From Anaerococcus vaginalis (GTDB lineage Bacteria > Bacillota > Clostridia > Tissierellales > Peptoniphilaceae): a stretch of DNA of 64,000 nt. Made by a program: the position numbers and the translations under genes. Position 1 is the first letter of the stretch. Every line of letters begins with the position of its first letter. Shown one piece after another: positions 15,378-24,257 of this stretch. Location: contig JAGZMY010000006.1 in NCBI GenBank assembly GCA_018363915.1, positions 62,001 to 126,000 of the forward strand, in the 5' to 3' direction. The notes below the pieces were generated by a model. That model saw nothing but the letters and a program-made list of their open reading frames with translations. It did no database searches and had not been told where the DNA came from.

Positions 15378-17263
15378 GTTTACTTCAAGCACTTTATAAT
15401 TCATATGAATATGCAAAAAACAATAATATGATTGATGATAATGATTCTTGTGATATTATTCTCCCTCTATACCACGATAGTAAGAAATCTAATGGAAAAA
15501 ATATAATTAGCATAAAACTTGATAAAAATTCTAATGTAGTTGATTCGAGATTTCTGACTAAAGAAGATTCTATAGTATTTCCTGTGACTGAAGATTCTGT
15601 TGCTAGATCAAGCGGAGCTAGTCCACATCCTTTAGTAGATAATGGCTCATATTTATTTGATAAAGGTTCAAATAAAAATATAGCCTATATGACCCAATTA
15701 AAAGATTGGCTAGATTATAGCGATGATGATTTTCTTAATATAGTTTATAAATTCCTATCTAATTCTAAATCATTTGTAAAAATTTTAGATAAGTTATATA
15801 TAGATTACGAAATTAAAGGGAATTTGAAAGTAAGCATAGATGATCCAAATAGTAAAAAAGCTAAAAAAAATGAGATAGATTTTTCTAAAATATTTTTCAC
15901 ATTTACTATAGAGGATTTTGACGGTCTCAAAGATGTATCTTTAAGTGAAAATAACAAACTACACAAATTATATCTGGATTATGTAAATTATTTAGATGAA
16001 AAAGATCTTGAAAAGAAAAAAATAATTTGTAATATAAGTGGAAAAGAAGATTATTTGTGTACAAAACATAGACCTTTGATGGCTACAGCTAGGTTAATAT
16101 CTCAAATTACTGCAAATAATGAAAATTTTTATGGTAGATTTAAAAGTCCAGAAGAAACTATTGAAATAGGAGCTAATACAAGTCAAGAAATTCATCTAAT
16201 GGCGAAATATTTATTATCTTCAAAAGATACTAGTGTATGGTTAGGAGATAACACATATCTAATAAACTGGTTTTCAGATGATATAAAAAATGAGTCTGGT
16301 ATAAATTTAAATTCAAGAATTTATAAAGTTAAAGAAAAATTTTCAAATCCAATAAGCGGAGAAGAAAATAAGATCGTTGGCGAATCTTTTCTAAAAGGGA
16401 AAATTTTATTTTCAGATGATTCAAAGTTTTATGTTGGAATTTTTGACAAAATAAGTAATGGAAGAGCTGCAGCAAAATATTTTAGAGAATTAGATGTTTC
16501 AATTTTAAAAGAAAATCTTAAAAAATGGCAGGACAAATATTATTGGTATGGATTTAACAAGGAAACAAATCAGGAAATATTATATACTCCAAGCCCTTAC
16601 GCCATTACATTAGTTTCTTATGGAGTTGAAAGAAATGGAAAACTATCACTAGATAATAAAAAAGTTTTGAGAAATCAAATGCAGAATATTATTTCTTGTA
16701 TCATTGAAGGAAAAGATATAGGCAATAACATTATTAAGTCTTTAGAAAATAATATTAAATTAAGAAGTAGGTATAAGGAAACTTGGATAATAGTTAAAAA
16801 TACTTCTTTAGCAGTTTTAAGGGGAAAATGGGGGATAGAAGATAATATGTTAGATAGAGAGAATTTAGATAGATCTTATCTTTACGGCAGGTTGCTGGCA
16901 TTATACGAAAGGGTTGAAAAATTATGTTTTGAAACAAAAGATAAAAGTAATCAAGACACTAGAATAACAAATGCAGAAAAATATTGGACAAGTTTTATAA
17001 ATAATCCAGTCACAATGAACCTAAGATTAAGAGATACTATAAAACCATACGAAAAAAAATTAATAGCTAATGAAAATAAAAAAAGAATATACTTTAAAAT
17101 AAAAAATGAAATAAATGAAGTAACTAATCTTATTGCTGATAATTATGATTATAGACAAGAAGTAAATAGAAAAGCTCTAAGTGCGGGTTTTATATTTGGA
17201 TACGAAGGACAAATTCAAGATATTTTTACAAAAAAAGAAAATAAGGAGCAAATAAATGATTAA
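15374..17263 (+). CDS. cas8c: Cas8c (Csd1), Cascade large subunit
   Basis: 629 residues, typical of Csd1. It recognises the PAM and the 5' side of the target. Markers include VTEDSVARSSGASPHPLVDNG near residue 75, CNISGKEDYLCTKHRPLM in the middle, and the C-terminal helical part from MLDRENLDRSYLYGRLLALYE onward, which in type I-C is also made separately as Cas11c. ATGA overlap with cas5c upstream; the next gene, cas7c, starts 8 bp before its stop. No frameshift is seen. Confidence 0.93.
   Translation: MSLLQALYNSYEYAKNNNMIDDNDSCDIILPLYHDSKKSNGKNIISIKLDKNSNVVDSRFLTKEDSIVFPVTEDSVARSSGASPHPLVDNGSYLFDKGSNKNIAYMTQLKDWLDYSDDDFLNIVYKFLSNSKSFVKILDKLYIDYEIKGNLKVSIDDPNSKKAKKNEIDFSKIFFTFTIEDFDGLKDVSLSENNKLHKLYLDYVNYLDEKDLEKKKIICNISGKEDYLCTKHRPLMATARLISQITANNENFYGRFKSPEETIEIGANTSQEIHLMAKYLLSSKDTSVWLGDNTYLINWFSDDIKNESGINLNSRIYKVKEKFSNPISGEENKIVGESFLKGKILFSDDSKFYVGIFDKISNGRAAAKYFRELDVSILKENLKKWQDKYYWYGFNKETNQEILYTPSPYAITLVSYGVERNGKLSLDNKKVLRNQMQNIISCIIEGKDIGNNIIKSLENNIKLRSRYKETWIIVKNTSLAVLRGKWGIEDNMLDRENLDRSYLYGRLLALYERVEKLCFETKDKSNQDTRITNAEKYWTSFINNPVTMNLRLRDTIKPYEKKLIANENKKRIYFKIKNEINEVTNLIADNYDYRQEVNRKALSAGFIFGYEGQIQDIFTKKENKEQIND
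16847..17263 (+). CDS. cas11c: Cas11c small subunit by internal initiation in cas8c (predicted)
   Basis: In-frame ATG at codon 492 of cas8c would give 138 residues matching the C-terminal helical bundle that type I-C systems translate separately as Cas11c. It falls exactly at the start of the conserved LDRENLDRSYLYGRL segment. The only G-rich box upstream is GGGGGA at 16830-16835, 11 bp away, which is far for a ribosome site. Known for the subtype; inferred here. Confidence 0.5.
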   Translation: MLDRENLDRSYLYGRLLALYERVEKLCFETKDKSNQDTRITNAEKYWTSFINNPVTMNLRLRDTIKPYEKKLIANENKKRIYFKIKNEINEVTNLIADNYDYRQEVNRKALSAGFIFGYEGQIQDIFTKKENKEQIND

Positions 17264-18119
17264 TAACAAAATAGATTTTATATTTACAATAAAAGTAGAA
17301 GGCGCAAATCCTAATGGAGATCCATTGGCAGGAAATATGCCAAGAATTGATACAAATGGTTTTGGAGAAATAAGTGATGTATGTATCAAAAGAAAAATCA
17401 GAAATAGAATGCAAGATATGGGGCATGAAATATTTGTAAAATCTGATTATAGAAGTGATGATGGTTTCAATTCATTAGAAGCTAGATTCTTATCCAAGTT
17501 TGATAAAAATGATAAAAAATCAACAAATAGAGAAATAGAAGAAAAAGCATGCCAATATTGGCTTGATGTAAGATCATTTGGACAAGTTATAACCTATATG
17601 GATAATAGAGCCATAGGAATTAGGGGACCAGTATCAATTTCAATCGCAAAGTCTATAGATACAATAGATATAACAACTATGCAAATTACTAAAAGTGTAA
17701 ATGGAAAAGAAGAAAAAAGTGGAAAAAGAAGCTCCGATACTATAGGATCAAAAAGTTATGTAGATTATGGAATATATGTAGTTAATGGAAGTGTAAATGC
17801 TTATTTTGCTGAGAAAACTGGTTTTGATGAAAAAGACTTGGAAGTTTTAAAAGAGGCTATAAGAACTTTATTTTTAAATGATATATCATCAGCAAGACCA
17901 GATGGCTCAATGGAAATTAAAGACATTTACTGGATAAAACACAATTCAAAAATAGGAAATATATCAAGTGGTAAATTAAAAGATTTATTAATATATGATA
18001 CAAGTGATGAAATAAAGTTAAAAAGAAGTTATGAAGCATATAATATTAGACTAGATGAAGATAAACTTAAAGAATATGAAAAATTAGGTATAGAAGTAGA
18101 ACATTTTGTAGGTTTATAA
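17256..18119 (+). CDS. cas7c: Cas7c (Csd2), Cascade backbone subunit
   Basis: 287 residues of the Csd2/Csh2 Cas7 family, starting NNKIDFIFTIKVEGANPNGDP, with VRSFGQVITYMDNRAIGIRGPVS and the C-terminal RSYEAYNIRLDEDKLKEYE. Multiple copies coat the crRNA spacer; their thumbs kink out every sixth base, which matters for the mismatch pattern at 14623-14640. Starts 8 bp inside cas8c, behind AAGGAGC; cas4 follows with no gap. Confidence 0.96.
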   Translation: MINNKIDFIFTIKVEGANPNGDPLAGNMPRIDTNGFGEISDVCIKRKIRNRMQDMGHEIFVKSDYRSDDGFNSLEARFLSKFDKNDKKSTNREIEEKACQYWLDVRSFGQVITYMDNRAIGIRGPVSISIAKSIDTIDITTMQITKSVNGKEEKSGKRSSDTIGSKSYVDYGIYVVNGSVNAYFAEKTGFDEKDLEVLKEAIRTLFLNDISSARPDGSMEIKDIYWIKHNSKIGNISSGKLKDLLIYDTSDEIKLKRSYEAYNIRLDEDKLKEYEKLGIEVEHFVGL

Positions 18120-18773
18120 ATGTATGATATAGATGATTACTTAATGTTAAGTGGAATTCAACACTTTTTATTTTGTAAAAGACAATGGGCTTTGATTCAC
18201 ATTGAAAATTTGTGGGAAGAAAACATTTATACGAGTGAAGGAGAAATTCTCCATCAAAAAGCAGATAAGCCATTTATAAAAGAAAAAAGAAAAAATAAAC
18301 TAATATCAAGAGCTATGCCAATAAGTTCAAAAACTTTAGGTTTAAGTGGTATCTTAGATGTTATAGAATTTGAAAAATCAGAAGATGGAATTAATATAAA
18401 AGGAAAAAAAGGAAAGTGGAGAGCTACTATAATTGAGTATAAAAGAGGAAAAAAGAAAAAATACTCTTATGATGATTGTCAACTTATGGCAGAAGCTATT
18501 TGTCTAAAAGAAGAACTTGGCATAAATCTAGAATATGGATACATTTATTATGGAAAAACTGATACTAGAGAAAAGATAATTTTTGAAGACAGATTAAGAA
18601 AGTTGACCATAGATACAGCAAAGCTTATGCACCAATATTATGATAAAAAAATCATTCCGAAAGCGGAATTTTATAGGAAATGTAAATTATGCTCACTATA
18701 TGAAGTATGTAATCCAAGGCTTACAAAAAAACCTAAAAGCATTCACAATTATTTATATGGAGAAGATTTATGA
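18120..18773 (+). CDS. cas4: Cas4 PAM-selecting exonuclease
   Basis: 217 residues. RecB-like nuclease core with ATIIEYKRGKKKKYSYDDCQLMAEA, and the four Fe-S cysteines split between the N-terminal LFCKRQWALIH and the C-terminal YRKCKLCSLYEVCNP. Cas4 trims prespacers and helps Cas1-Cas2 select PAM-adjacent DNA. The ATG follows the cas7c stop directly and the stop overlaps cas1 (ATGA). Confidence 0.96.
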   Translation: MYDIDDYLMLSGIQHFLFCKRQWALIHIENLWEENIYTSEGEILHQKADKPFIKEKRKNKLISRAMPISSKTLGLSGILDVIEFEKSEDGINIKGKKGKWRATIIEYKRGKKKKYSYDDCQLMAEAICLKEELGINLEYGYIYYGKTDTREKIIFEDRLRKLTIDTAKLMHQYYDKKIIPKAEFYRKCKLCSLYEVCNPRLTKKPKSIHNYLYGEDL

Positions 18774-19798
18774 AAAAACTATTAAATACTTTGTATATAA
18801 CAAACCCAGATGCTTATTTAAAAAGAGAGGGAGAGAATATACTTATATTTATAGATGGAAGATGTGTAAAAAGATATCCTGTCCATATACTAAATCAAAT
18901 TATTTGTTTTAATTATATGGGTGTTAGTCCTTCTCTAATGAAGCTTTGCATGAAATTAAATGTAAGTATTAGTTTTTATGATCCGCATGGAAATTTTTGT
19001 GGAAGAGTTATTGGAAAAAGTTATGGAAATATCTATACTAGAAAAAAACAATACAAAATTAGTGATAGCAAACAATCTTTAGATTTTTCAAAAAATATAA
19101 TTTATGCAAAGGCATATAATTCTAGAAAATTATTAATTAGAGCAAAACTAGATCATAAAGATAAAATAAACTTAGAAAAAATGGAAAAAGCAATATATAG
19201 AATAAAGAACTTAATGCTAGAAATTCCAAAATCAAAATCTAAAGATGAACTTAGAGGAATAGAGGGGAAAATAGCAGCAGAATATTTTTTCGTATTTGAT
19301 GAGCTTATTATAAAACAAAGAGAAGATTTTTATTTCAATGGAAGAAATAAGAGACCTCCACTTGACAGAGTTAATGCCTTATTGTCATTTATGTATAGTA
19401 TTTTAACAAATAATATAGCTCAGGCATTAGAAGGAGTGGGGATAGATTCATATGCAGGATTCTTTCATACTGATAGACCAGGAAGAGTTAGTATGGCTTT
19501 AGATATTATTGAAGAAATGAGAGCCCCAATTATTGATAGATTTGTGCTAAGTCTAATAAATTTGAACAGGATAGATAAAAATAAATTCGAAGTGAAAGAA
19601 AATGGAGCAACACTATTAAATGATAAAGGAAGAAATATAGTTTTAAATTATTGGAATGAAAAGTGCCACGAAGAAATATATCATCCCTTTATTGAAGAAA
19701 AAATACCGATAGGACTTTTACCACATATTCAAGCACAACTTTTAAATAGTTATTTAAGAGGAGATATAGAGTCCTATCCACCTTATATAAGGAAGTGA
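18770..19798 (+). CDS. cas1: Cas1 integrase
   Basis: 342 residues, type I-C Cas1. Catalytic metal ligands are visible as the Glu of RGIEGKIAAEYF near residue 165, the His of YAGFFHTDRPGR and the Asp/Glu of SMALDIIEEMR. It inserts spacers at the leader end together with Cas2. Overlaps cas4 by 4 bp; cas2 starts 3 bp after its stop. Confidence 0.97.
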   Translation: MKKLLNTLYITNPDAYLKREGENILIFIDGRCVKRYPVHILNQIICFNYMGVSPSLMKLCMKLNVSISFYDPHGNFCGRVIGKSYGNIYTRKKQYKISDSKQSLDFSKNIIYAKAYNSRKLLIRAKLDHKDKINLEKMEKAIYRIKNLMLEIPKSKSKDELRGIEGKIAAEYFFVFDELIIKQREDFYFNGRNKRPPLDRVNALLSFMYSILTNNIAQALEGVGIDSYAGFFHTDRPGRVSMALDIIEEMRAPIIDRFVLSLINLNRIDKNKFEVKENGATLLNDKGRNIVLNYWNEKCHEEIYHPFIEEKIPIGLLPHIQAQLLNSYLRGDIESYPPYIRK

Positions 19799-19801
19799 TA
19801 A

Positions 19802-20095
19802 ATGCAAGTATTAATTACATATGATGTAAAGGCGTCAAGTAAAACGGGAAATAGAAGATTAAGACAAGTAGCTAAAATATGTACTAACTATGGACAAAGA
19901 GTACAAAATTCGGTATTTGAATTAAATATCTATCCTTCAGATTTAGTAAAAATAAAATCTCAACTAAAAAAAGCTATAGATTTAGAAGAGGATAGCATAA
20001 GAATATACAATTTAGGGAAAAATTGGGAAAGAAGGGTAGAGTCGTTAGGAAAAGATGAAACATACAACCCTGAAAAAGATTTATTAATTATTTGA
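19802..20095 (+). CDS. cas2: Cas2
   Basis: 97 residues with the ferredoxin-like start QVLITYDVKAS (Asp near residue 8) and VQNSVFELNIYP, the normal Cas2 length and pattern. It forms the Cas1-Cas2 adaptation complex. Last gene of the cas operon; the CRISPR leader and array follow directly. Confidence 0.97.
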   Translation: MQVLITYDVKASSKTGNRRLRQVAKICTNYGQRVQNSVFELNIYPSDLVKIKSQLKKAIDLEEDSIRIYNLGKNWERRVESLGKDETYNPEKDLLII

Positions 20096-20216
20096 GATTC
20101 TTATTTGAACATATAATAAGTTTACCTATCTCATATATTTTATAAAAATCAATATGAATTTGTAAGAATATGGGTATGATTTTTAAAAAAAAGTCTTGCA
20201 AAGACTCAAAATTTGC
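20096..20216 (+). promoter_or_regulatory. CRISPR leader
   Basis: 121 bp of A/T-rich DNA between cas2 and the first repeat. A -10-like TATGAT is present in the GGGTATGAT segment. An inverted repeat AGTCTT-GCA-AAGACT (20192-20206) lies 10 bp before the first repeat and could be a leader-anchor for Cas1-Cas2. Repeat decay at the far end confirms this as the leader side. Confidence 0.75.
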
Positions 20217-21876
20217 GTCACTCCCTTTACGGGAGTGTGGATTGAAATATCTAGGCTTGTAGGAATTACAACTCCAAATGTAGTCACTCCCTTTACGGGA
20301 GTGTGGATTGAAATTAGACAATTATAATATAACATAATATGCTGTTTAAGGCAAGTCACTCCCTTTACGGGAGTGTGGATTGAAATTAAATAATAAATAT
20401 ATAATTTCAACTTTTTAAATTGTCACTCCCTTTACGGGAGTGTGGATTGAAATCTTTTTTTAACTTTAACAGCTCCTAATGTTTCTGGTCACTCCCTTTA
20501 CGGGAGTGTGGATTGAAATGCTAATCTTATAAATGATTTGGTTAATAAAAAAGTGTCACTCCCTTTACGGGAGTGTGGATTGAAATTTGTATTGCTATTT
20601 ATTATTCAATTTCTGCCATTTTACGTCACTCCCTTTACGGGAGTGTGGATTGAAATTATAACACAACTTGATATTCGTAAAGTTAAAGAAAAAGTCACTC
20701 CCTTTACGGGAGTGTGGATTGAAATAGAAAAATCTGACCTTTCTTATTCTGAAATCATAGAGTCACTCCCTTTACGGGAGTGTGGATTGAAATTACTTGG
20801 ATTGGTTACATTAATTGGCTTATTCCTTTGTCACTCCCTTTACGGGAGTGTGGATTGAAATTAGTAATAATAAGGGTTTTTTAAAAGGAAAAAATGGTCA
20901 CTCCCTTTACGGGAGTGTGGATTGAAATGATCTAATTTTTTATAATTCTTTAACAAATAATCAAGTCACTCCCTTTACGGGAGTGTGGATTGAAATACAA
21001 CATCTTATGGAAAAAAAGTAAAAGATGAAGTTTGTCACTCCCTTTACGGGAGTGTGGATTGAAATACTTTCAAGCTTGTCGATTTCTTCATTAACAGCTT
21101 GTCACTCCCTTTACGGGAGTGTGGATTGAAATCATTCAATAATCGGCACTTCTTCATAAAAATGTGCGTCACTCCCTTTACGGGAGTGTGGATTGAAATC
21201 TCGGTTTTTATCTGCTCATAATCAGAATAAACCTGTCACTCCCTTTACGGGAGTGTGGATTGAAATATTTGTTATCATTTGCATTATCTCCTTTTTTTAT
21301 CCAGTCACTCCCTTTACGGGAGTGTGGATTGAAATCAAGAACTAGACGCTTCTTATGCTTATTACAAATTGTCACTCCCTTTACGGGAGTGTGGATTGAA
21401 ATAAATTTTTACGGATAAAATAAAAGGAAAAAACGGTAAGTCACTCCCTTTACGGGAGTGTGGATTGAAATTTTTCTTAATACTGATCTATTTTTTGCAC
21501 TTGAAAGTCACTCCCTTTACGGGAGTGTGGATTGAAATAGCTTTTAAATTAAAAAAATCATTATTTAAATTACGTCACTCCCTTTACGGGAGTGTGGATT
21601 GAAATAACCATTTTAAATTTTCATAAATTTAGAAAAAAAACGTCACTCCCTTTACGGGAGTGTGGATTGAAATACTTTCAAGCTTGTCGATTTCTTCATT
21701 AACAGCTTGTCACTCCCTTTACGGGAGTGTGGATTGAAATTCTATGCTACGTAAAAAAACTAACCCATTCCATTCTGTCACTCCCTTTACGGGAGTGTGT
21801 GGATTGAAATCTTATTTAAATATGATGATACGGTATCTAAATTTGTCACTCCCTTCGCGGGAGTGTGGATTGAAAT
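20217..21876 (+). CRISPR. Type I-C CRISPR array, 25 repeats plus a decayed one
   Basis: Repeat unit is 32 nt: GTCACTCCCTTTACGGGAGT followed by GTGGATTGAAAT. It forms a 7-bp stem (CACTCCC/GGGAGTG, loop TTTAC) followed by the 11-nt handle. I count 25 repeats from 20217 and 24 spacers of about 34-40 nt between them. Repeats 1-23 look identical. Repeat 24 (21777-21810) has an extra GT, and repeat 25 (21845-21876) has TTCGC for TTTAC. A strongly degenerate copy follows at 21913-21944. The spacer at 21066-21100 is repeated exactly at 21674-21708. Transcription is expected from the leader at 20096-20216. Confidence 0.99.
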
Positions 21877-21912
21877 AATTAAAAGATATTTCAGCAAAGA
21901 AGATTTAAATAT

Positions 21913-21944
21913 GTCACTCTTTTCGTGATTGTGATGATTTAAAT
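21913..21944 (+). repeat. Degenerate terminal CRISPR repeat
   Basis: Begins GTCACTC and ends in GATTTAAAT but differs through the stem, so it should not fold or be processed. It marks the old, leader-distal end of the array. Confidence 0.7.
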
Positions 21945-22104
21945 GATCCCAGGAATTAAAAAAATCAGAATATTATTTGCTAGTTTATATATGAAAGTTA
22001 ATTTTTAATATAATTTTACGTTTTTATAGAAGAATTAATGCTTTATTATTCGTCTCATATTTTTTACTGAAATTTATCGAAAAATTTACTTTAAAGGAGG
22101 TATT

Positions 22105-22617
22105 ATGAATTTTATCGAACTTGTAAAGAATCGTTATTCTTGTAAAAATTTTAGTGATAAAAAAGTTGAAAAGGAGAAGCTTGATATTATTCTTGAAGCG
22201 GGCAGGCTTGCACCTACTGCTAAGAACAATCAGATTCAAAGAATTTATGTGGCTAAGTCAAATGATGCTCTTATGAAAATTGATGAGCTTACTCCTTGTA
22301 GGTATAATGCTCCTCTTGTTTTGCTTGTGGCTTTTGATGAGAATGAGGCTTTTGTTTATCCGGGAGGAAAATATAATACTGGTGTTGAAGATGCTACGAT
22401 TGTTGCAAGTCACATGGTCTTGGCAGCTTCAAGCCTTGACGTTGATTCTTGTTGGGTAAATCTTTTTGATCCTGATAAGGCTCATGAGAAATTTTCTTTG
22501 CCTAAAAATGAAAAAATTGTTGCGATGATTGATTTGGGCTATGCGAATGATGGAGTTAAGCCTTTAGAAAATCATTATAAACGCAAAAATATTGATGAAA
22601 CTGTAAAAGTTATTTAG
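22105..22617 (+). CDS. Nitroreductase-family flavoprotein
   Basis: 170 residues, with the family N-terminus IELVKNRYSCKNFSDKKV (R-S-x-R-x-F type FMN-binding motif) and APTAKNNQ, and a C-terminal segment IVAMIDLGYANDGVKP. FMN-dependent NAD(P)H oxidoreductases of this short class reduce nitroaromatics, quinones or other acceptors; the physiological substrate is unknown. AAAGGAGG precedes the ATG. Monocistronic; it lies just beyond the distal CRISPR end and shows no link to CRISPR function. Confidence 0.9.
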   Translation: MNFIELVKNRYSCKNFSDKKVEKEKLDIILEAGRLAPTAKNNQIQRIYVAKSNDALMKIDELTPCRYNAPLVLLVAFDENEAFVYPGGKYNTGVEDATIVASHMVLAASSLDVDSCWVNLFDPDKAHEKFSLPKNEKIVAMIDLGYANDGVKPLENHYKRKNIDETVKVI

Positions 22618-23270
22618 GGAAAATTATAATATTTTTTGATTTTAAAATCTATTTTTGCTAATTATAAAAGCTTTTGCTGAATTTTATAGTTAGATAATAA
22701 ACAATAAAATTTTTAAAAATCAGTAATAGAAATTTATATTTTTGATTTTTAAGAAATTAATAAGTTTCTATTAATAAATGTCATAGTTCTAAAATTAGAA
22801 AAATTTTTGTAAATAGAAGATGTTATTTTTGATACTGCAATAAAAGTAATTATATAATTGGTAAGGTAATATAAAAATAAAATTTATACATTCTAAATAA
22901 TACAATAAAATGATTTTGGAGCATTCTTCTTACTATTAACAATTTCTTTTAAATTATCTAAATGTAATTTAAAAAGATTAGAAACCATCTTTTTTCAAAA
23001 AGTGACATCAACAATATATATCCATTAAAGTTATAAATTAATGTCAAAAAATTCTTATCAGAAACAAGTTTATCAGTATACTTAATGCAATTTAAGATAC
23101 TAATTAGAATATCAGTCATAGTATTTATTACAGTAGATAATTTAAAACATGTTTTAATATATTATAGCTGAATCTAAAGTATATACATGAATGATTAGGA
23201 TGTTTTAATGCGGATTTTAGAATATAAATAGTTACATTATCAATAAAATTTATTATATTTTTAAAAATAA
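22618..23270. other. Gene-free A/T-rich gap
   Basis: About 650 bp with frequent stops on both strands. The best minus-strand stretch (near 22885-22985) encodes only about 31 codons with no ribosome site and no recognisable product. I see no RNA gene or repeat. Confidence 0.5.
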
Positions 23271-23333
23271 AAGTGTAACACTTACAAAAATCAAGCTATT
23301 ATTTTTGAGCTCAATTTTATAAGTATTACACTT
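23271..23333 (-). terminator. Long hairpin terminator of the sugar-acid operon
   Basis: Imperfect inverted repeat: the 5' arm AAGTGTAACACTTACAAAAA and the 3' arm ending TAAGTATTACACTT pair over some 25 bp, just downstream of the last minus-strand gene of the operon. Confidence 0.65.
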
Positions 23334-23353
23334 ATTATCAAATTCAAGATATT

Positions 23354-24256
23354 TTACCATTCTAAAAATCTTTTAGGATTTTCTATTAAGATTTTATCAA
23401 ATGATTTTTCATCAATTTCTTTTATAAAATTTTCTCTAAAGTCCGTTAGAATATAGTCTAACCCAGGTTTTCCATTGTAAGATTTTAAATATTTTTTTCT
23501 ACCCATGTCTCCCGATATATTAATTTTATCAATATATCCAGCTTGTATTAACTTTGAAAGTATTTTTATTTTATTAAAATCTTCATAAAGTGGATCTCTT
23601 CCTACATGGTCAAAGCTGATTGAGGCTCCCGTTTTAACTATTTCCAAAATATAAGAATAATCCATTGTTAAATCAACATGGCTTAAACATACTTTTTTCA
23701 AATCAACTCCAAATTTTTCTAATAATTTGATTTGTTGAATACCCATAGTTCCTTTATCACAGTGTGTAATAAAAGGAATTTTGGTATCTCTATGGACTTT
23801 TGCTTCGATTTCTATAATTCTTTTTTCTTTGGCAGTTATCTTATTATTACTTGTTCCAAATTTCATTGCAACTGGCAAGAGATTTTTTTCTGTAACACCT
23901 TCTAAAATTTCTCTTTTTAAAAAAATATATATATCGTCATCTGTCATTTTATCAAGCCATTTTGGCATAAATTCTTCCTTATGAAATCCGGTTACAAACA
24001 TAAGATTAACAGATGTTTTTTTAGCTATATTAAAAAGCGCAATAGGATTTCTTCCATAGTTTATTGGAGTTAAATCAACAATACTTCTGCCATTGGCTTT
24101 TTTGAAAAAATCTAATTCTTCAATCATTTTATCAGGGTTATCTAAGGTATAATCGTAATAATTAAATAATTCGTTTGGTTTTACATATATGTGTTCATGA
24201 ATTAGGGTATTACCTAAATTTTTCCCGTCAATGTTTCCTCTTACTGTTCTAATCAT
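23354..24256 (-). CDS. Phosphotriesterase-like metal-dependent lactonase
   Basis: 300 residues of the amidohydrolase superfamily, phosphotriesterase-homology group. Metal ligands visible: HEH in LIHEHIYV, the bridging Lys of VAMKFGT, His of FITHCDKG, His of CLSHVDL, and Asp of ISGDMGRKKYL. Bacterial members with this pattern hydrolyse sugar lactones, including phosphorylated ones. It is the last gene of an operon with a PTS, a DgoD-like dehydratase and a KDPGal-type aldolase, so opening a (phospho)sugar lactone is the likely role. Starts 1 bp after the dehydratase stop. Confidence 0.82.
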   Translation of the reverse strand: MIRTVRGNIDGKNLGNTLIHEHIYVKPNELFNYYDYTLDNPDKMIEELDFFKKANGRSIVDLTPINYGRNPIALFNIAKKTSVNLMFVTGFHKEEFMPKWLDKMTDDDIYIFLKREILEGVTEKNLLPVAMKFGTSNNKITAKEKRIIEIEAKVHRDTKIPFITHCDKGTMGIQQIKLLEKFGVDLKKVCLSHVDLTMDYSYILEIVKTGASISFDHVGRDPLYEDFNKIKILSKLIQAGYIDKINISGDMGRKKYLKSYNGKPGLDYILTDFRENFIKEIDEKSFDKILIENPKRFLEW

Positions 24257-24257
24257 T

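Noticed and set aside
20088..20858. Open reading frames on both strands containing repeated SIHTPVKGV or SLPLRECGLK segments
   Set aside because: They are translations of CRISPR repeats and spacers, without ribosome sites; not genes.
20862..21439. Spacers at 20862-20896 and 21403-21439 both contain an AAAAGGAAAAAA stretch
   Set aside because: Low-complexity ribosome-site-like sequence; not enough to claim related protospacers.
22885..22985. Short minus-strand frame starting MVSNLFKLHLDNLKEIVNSK in the gap after the nitroreductase
   Set aside because: About 31 codons, no ribosome site, stops just upstream; chance or an untraceable remnant.
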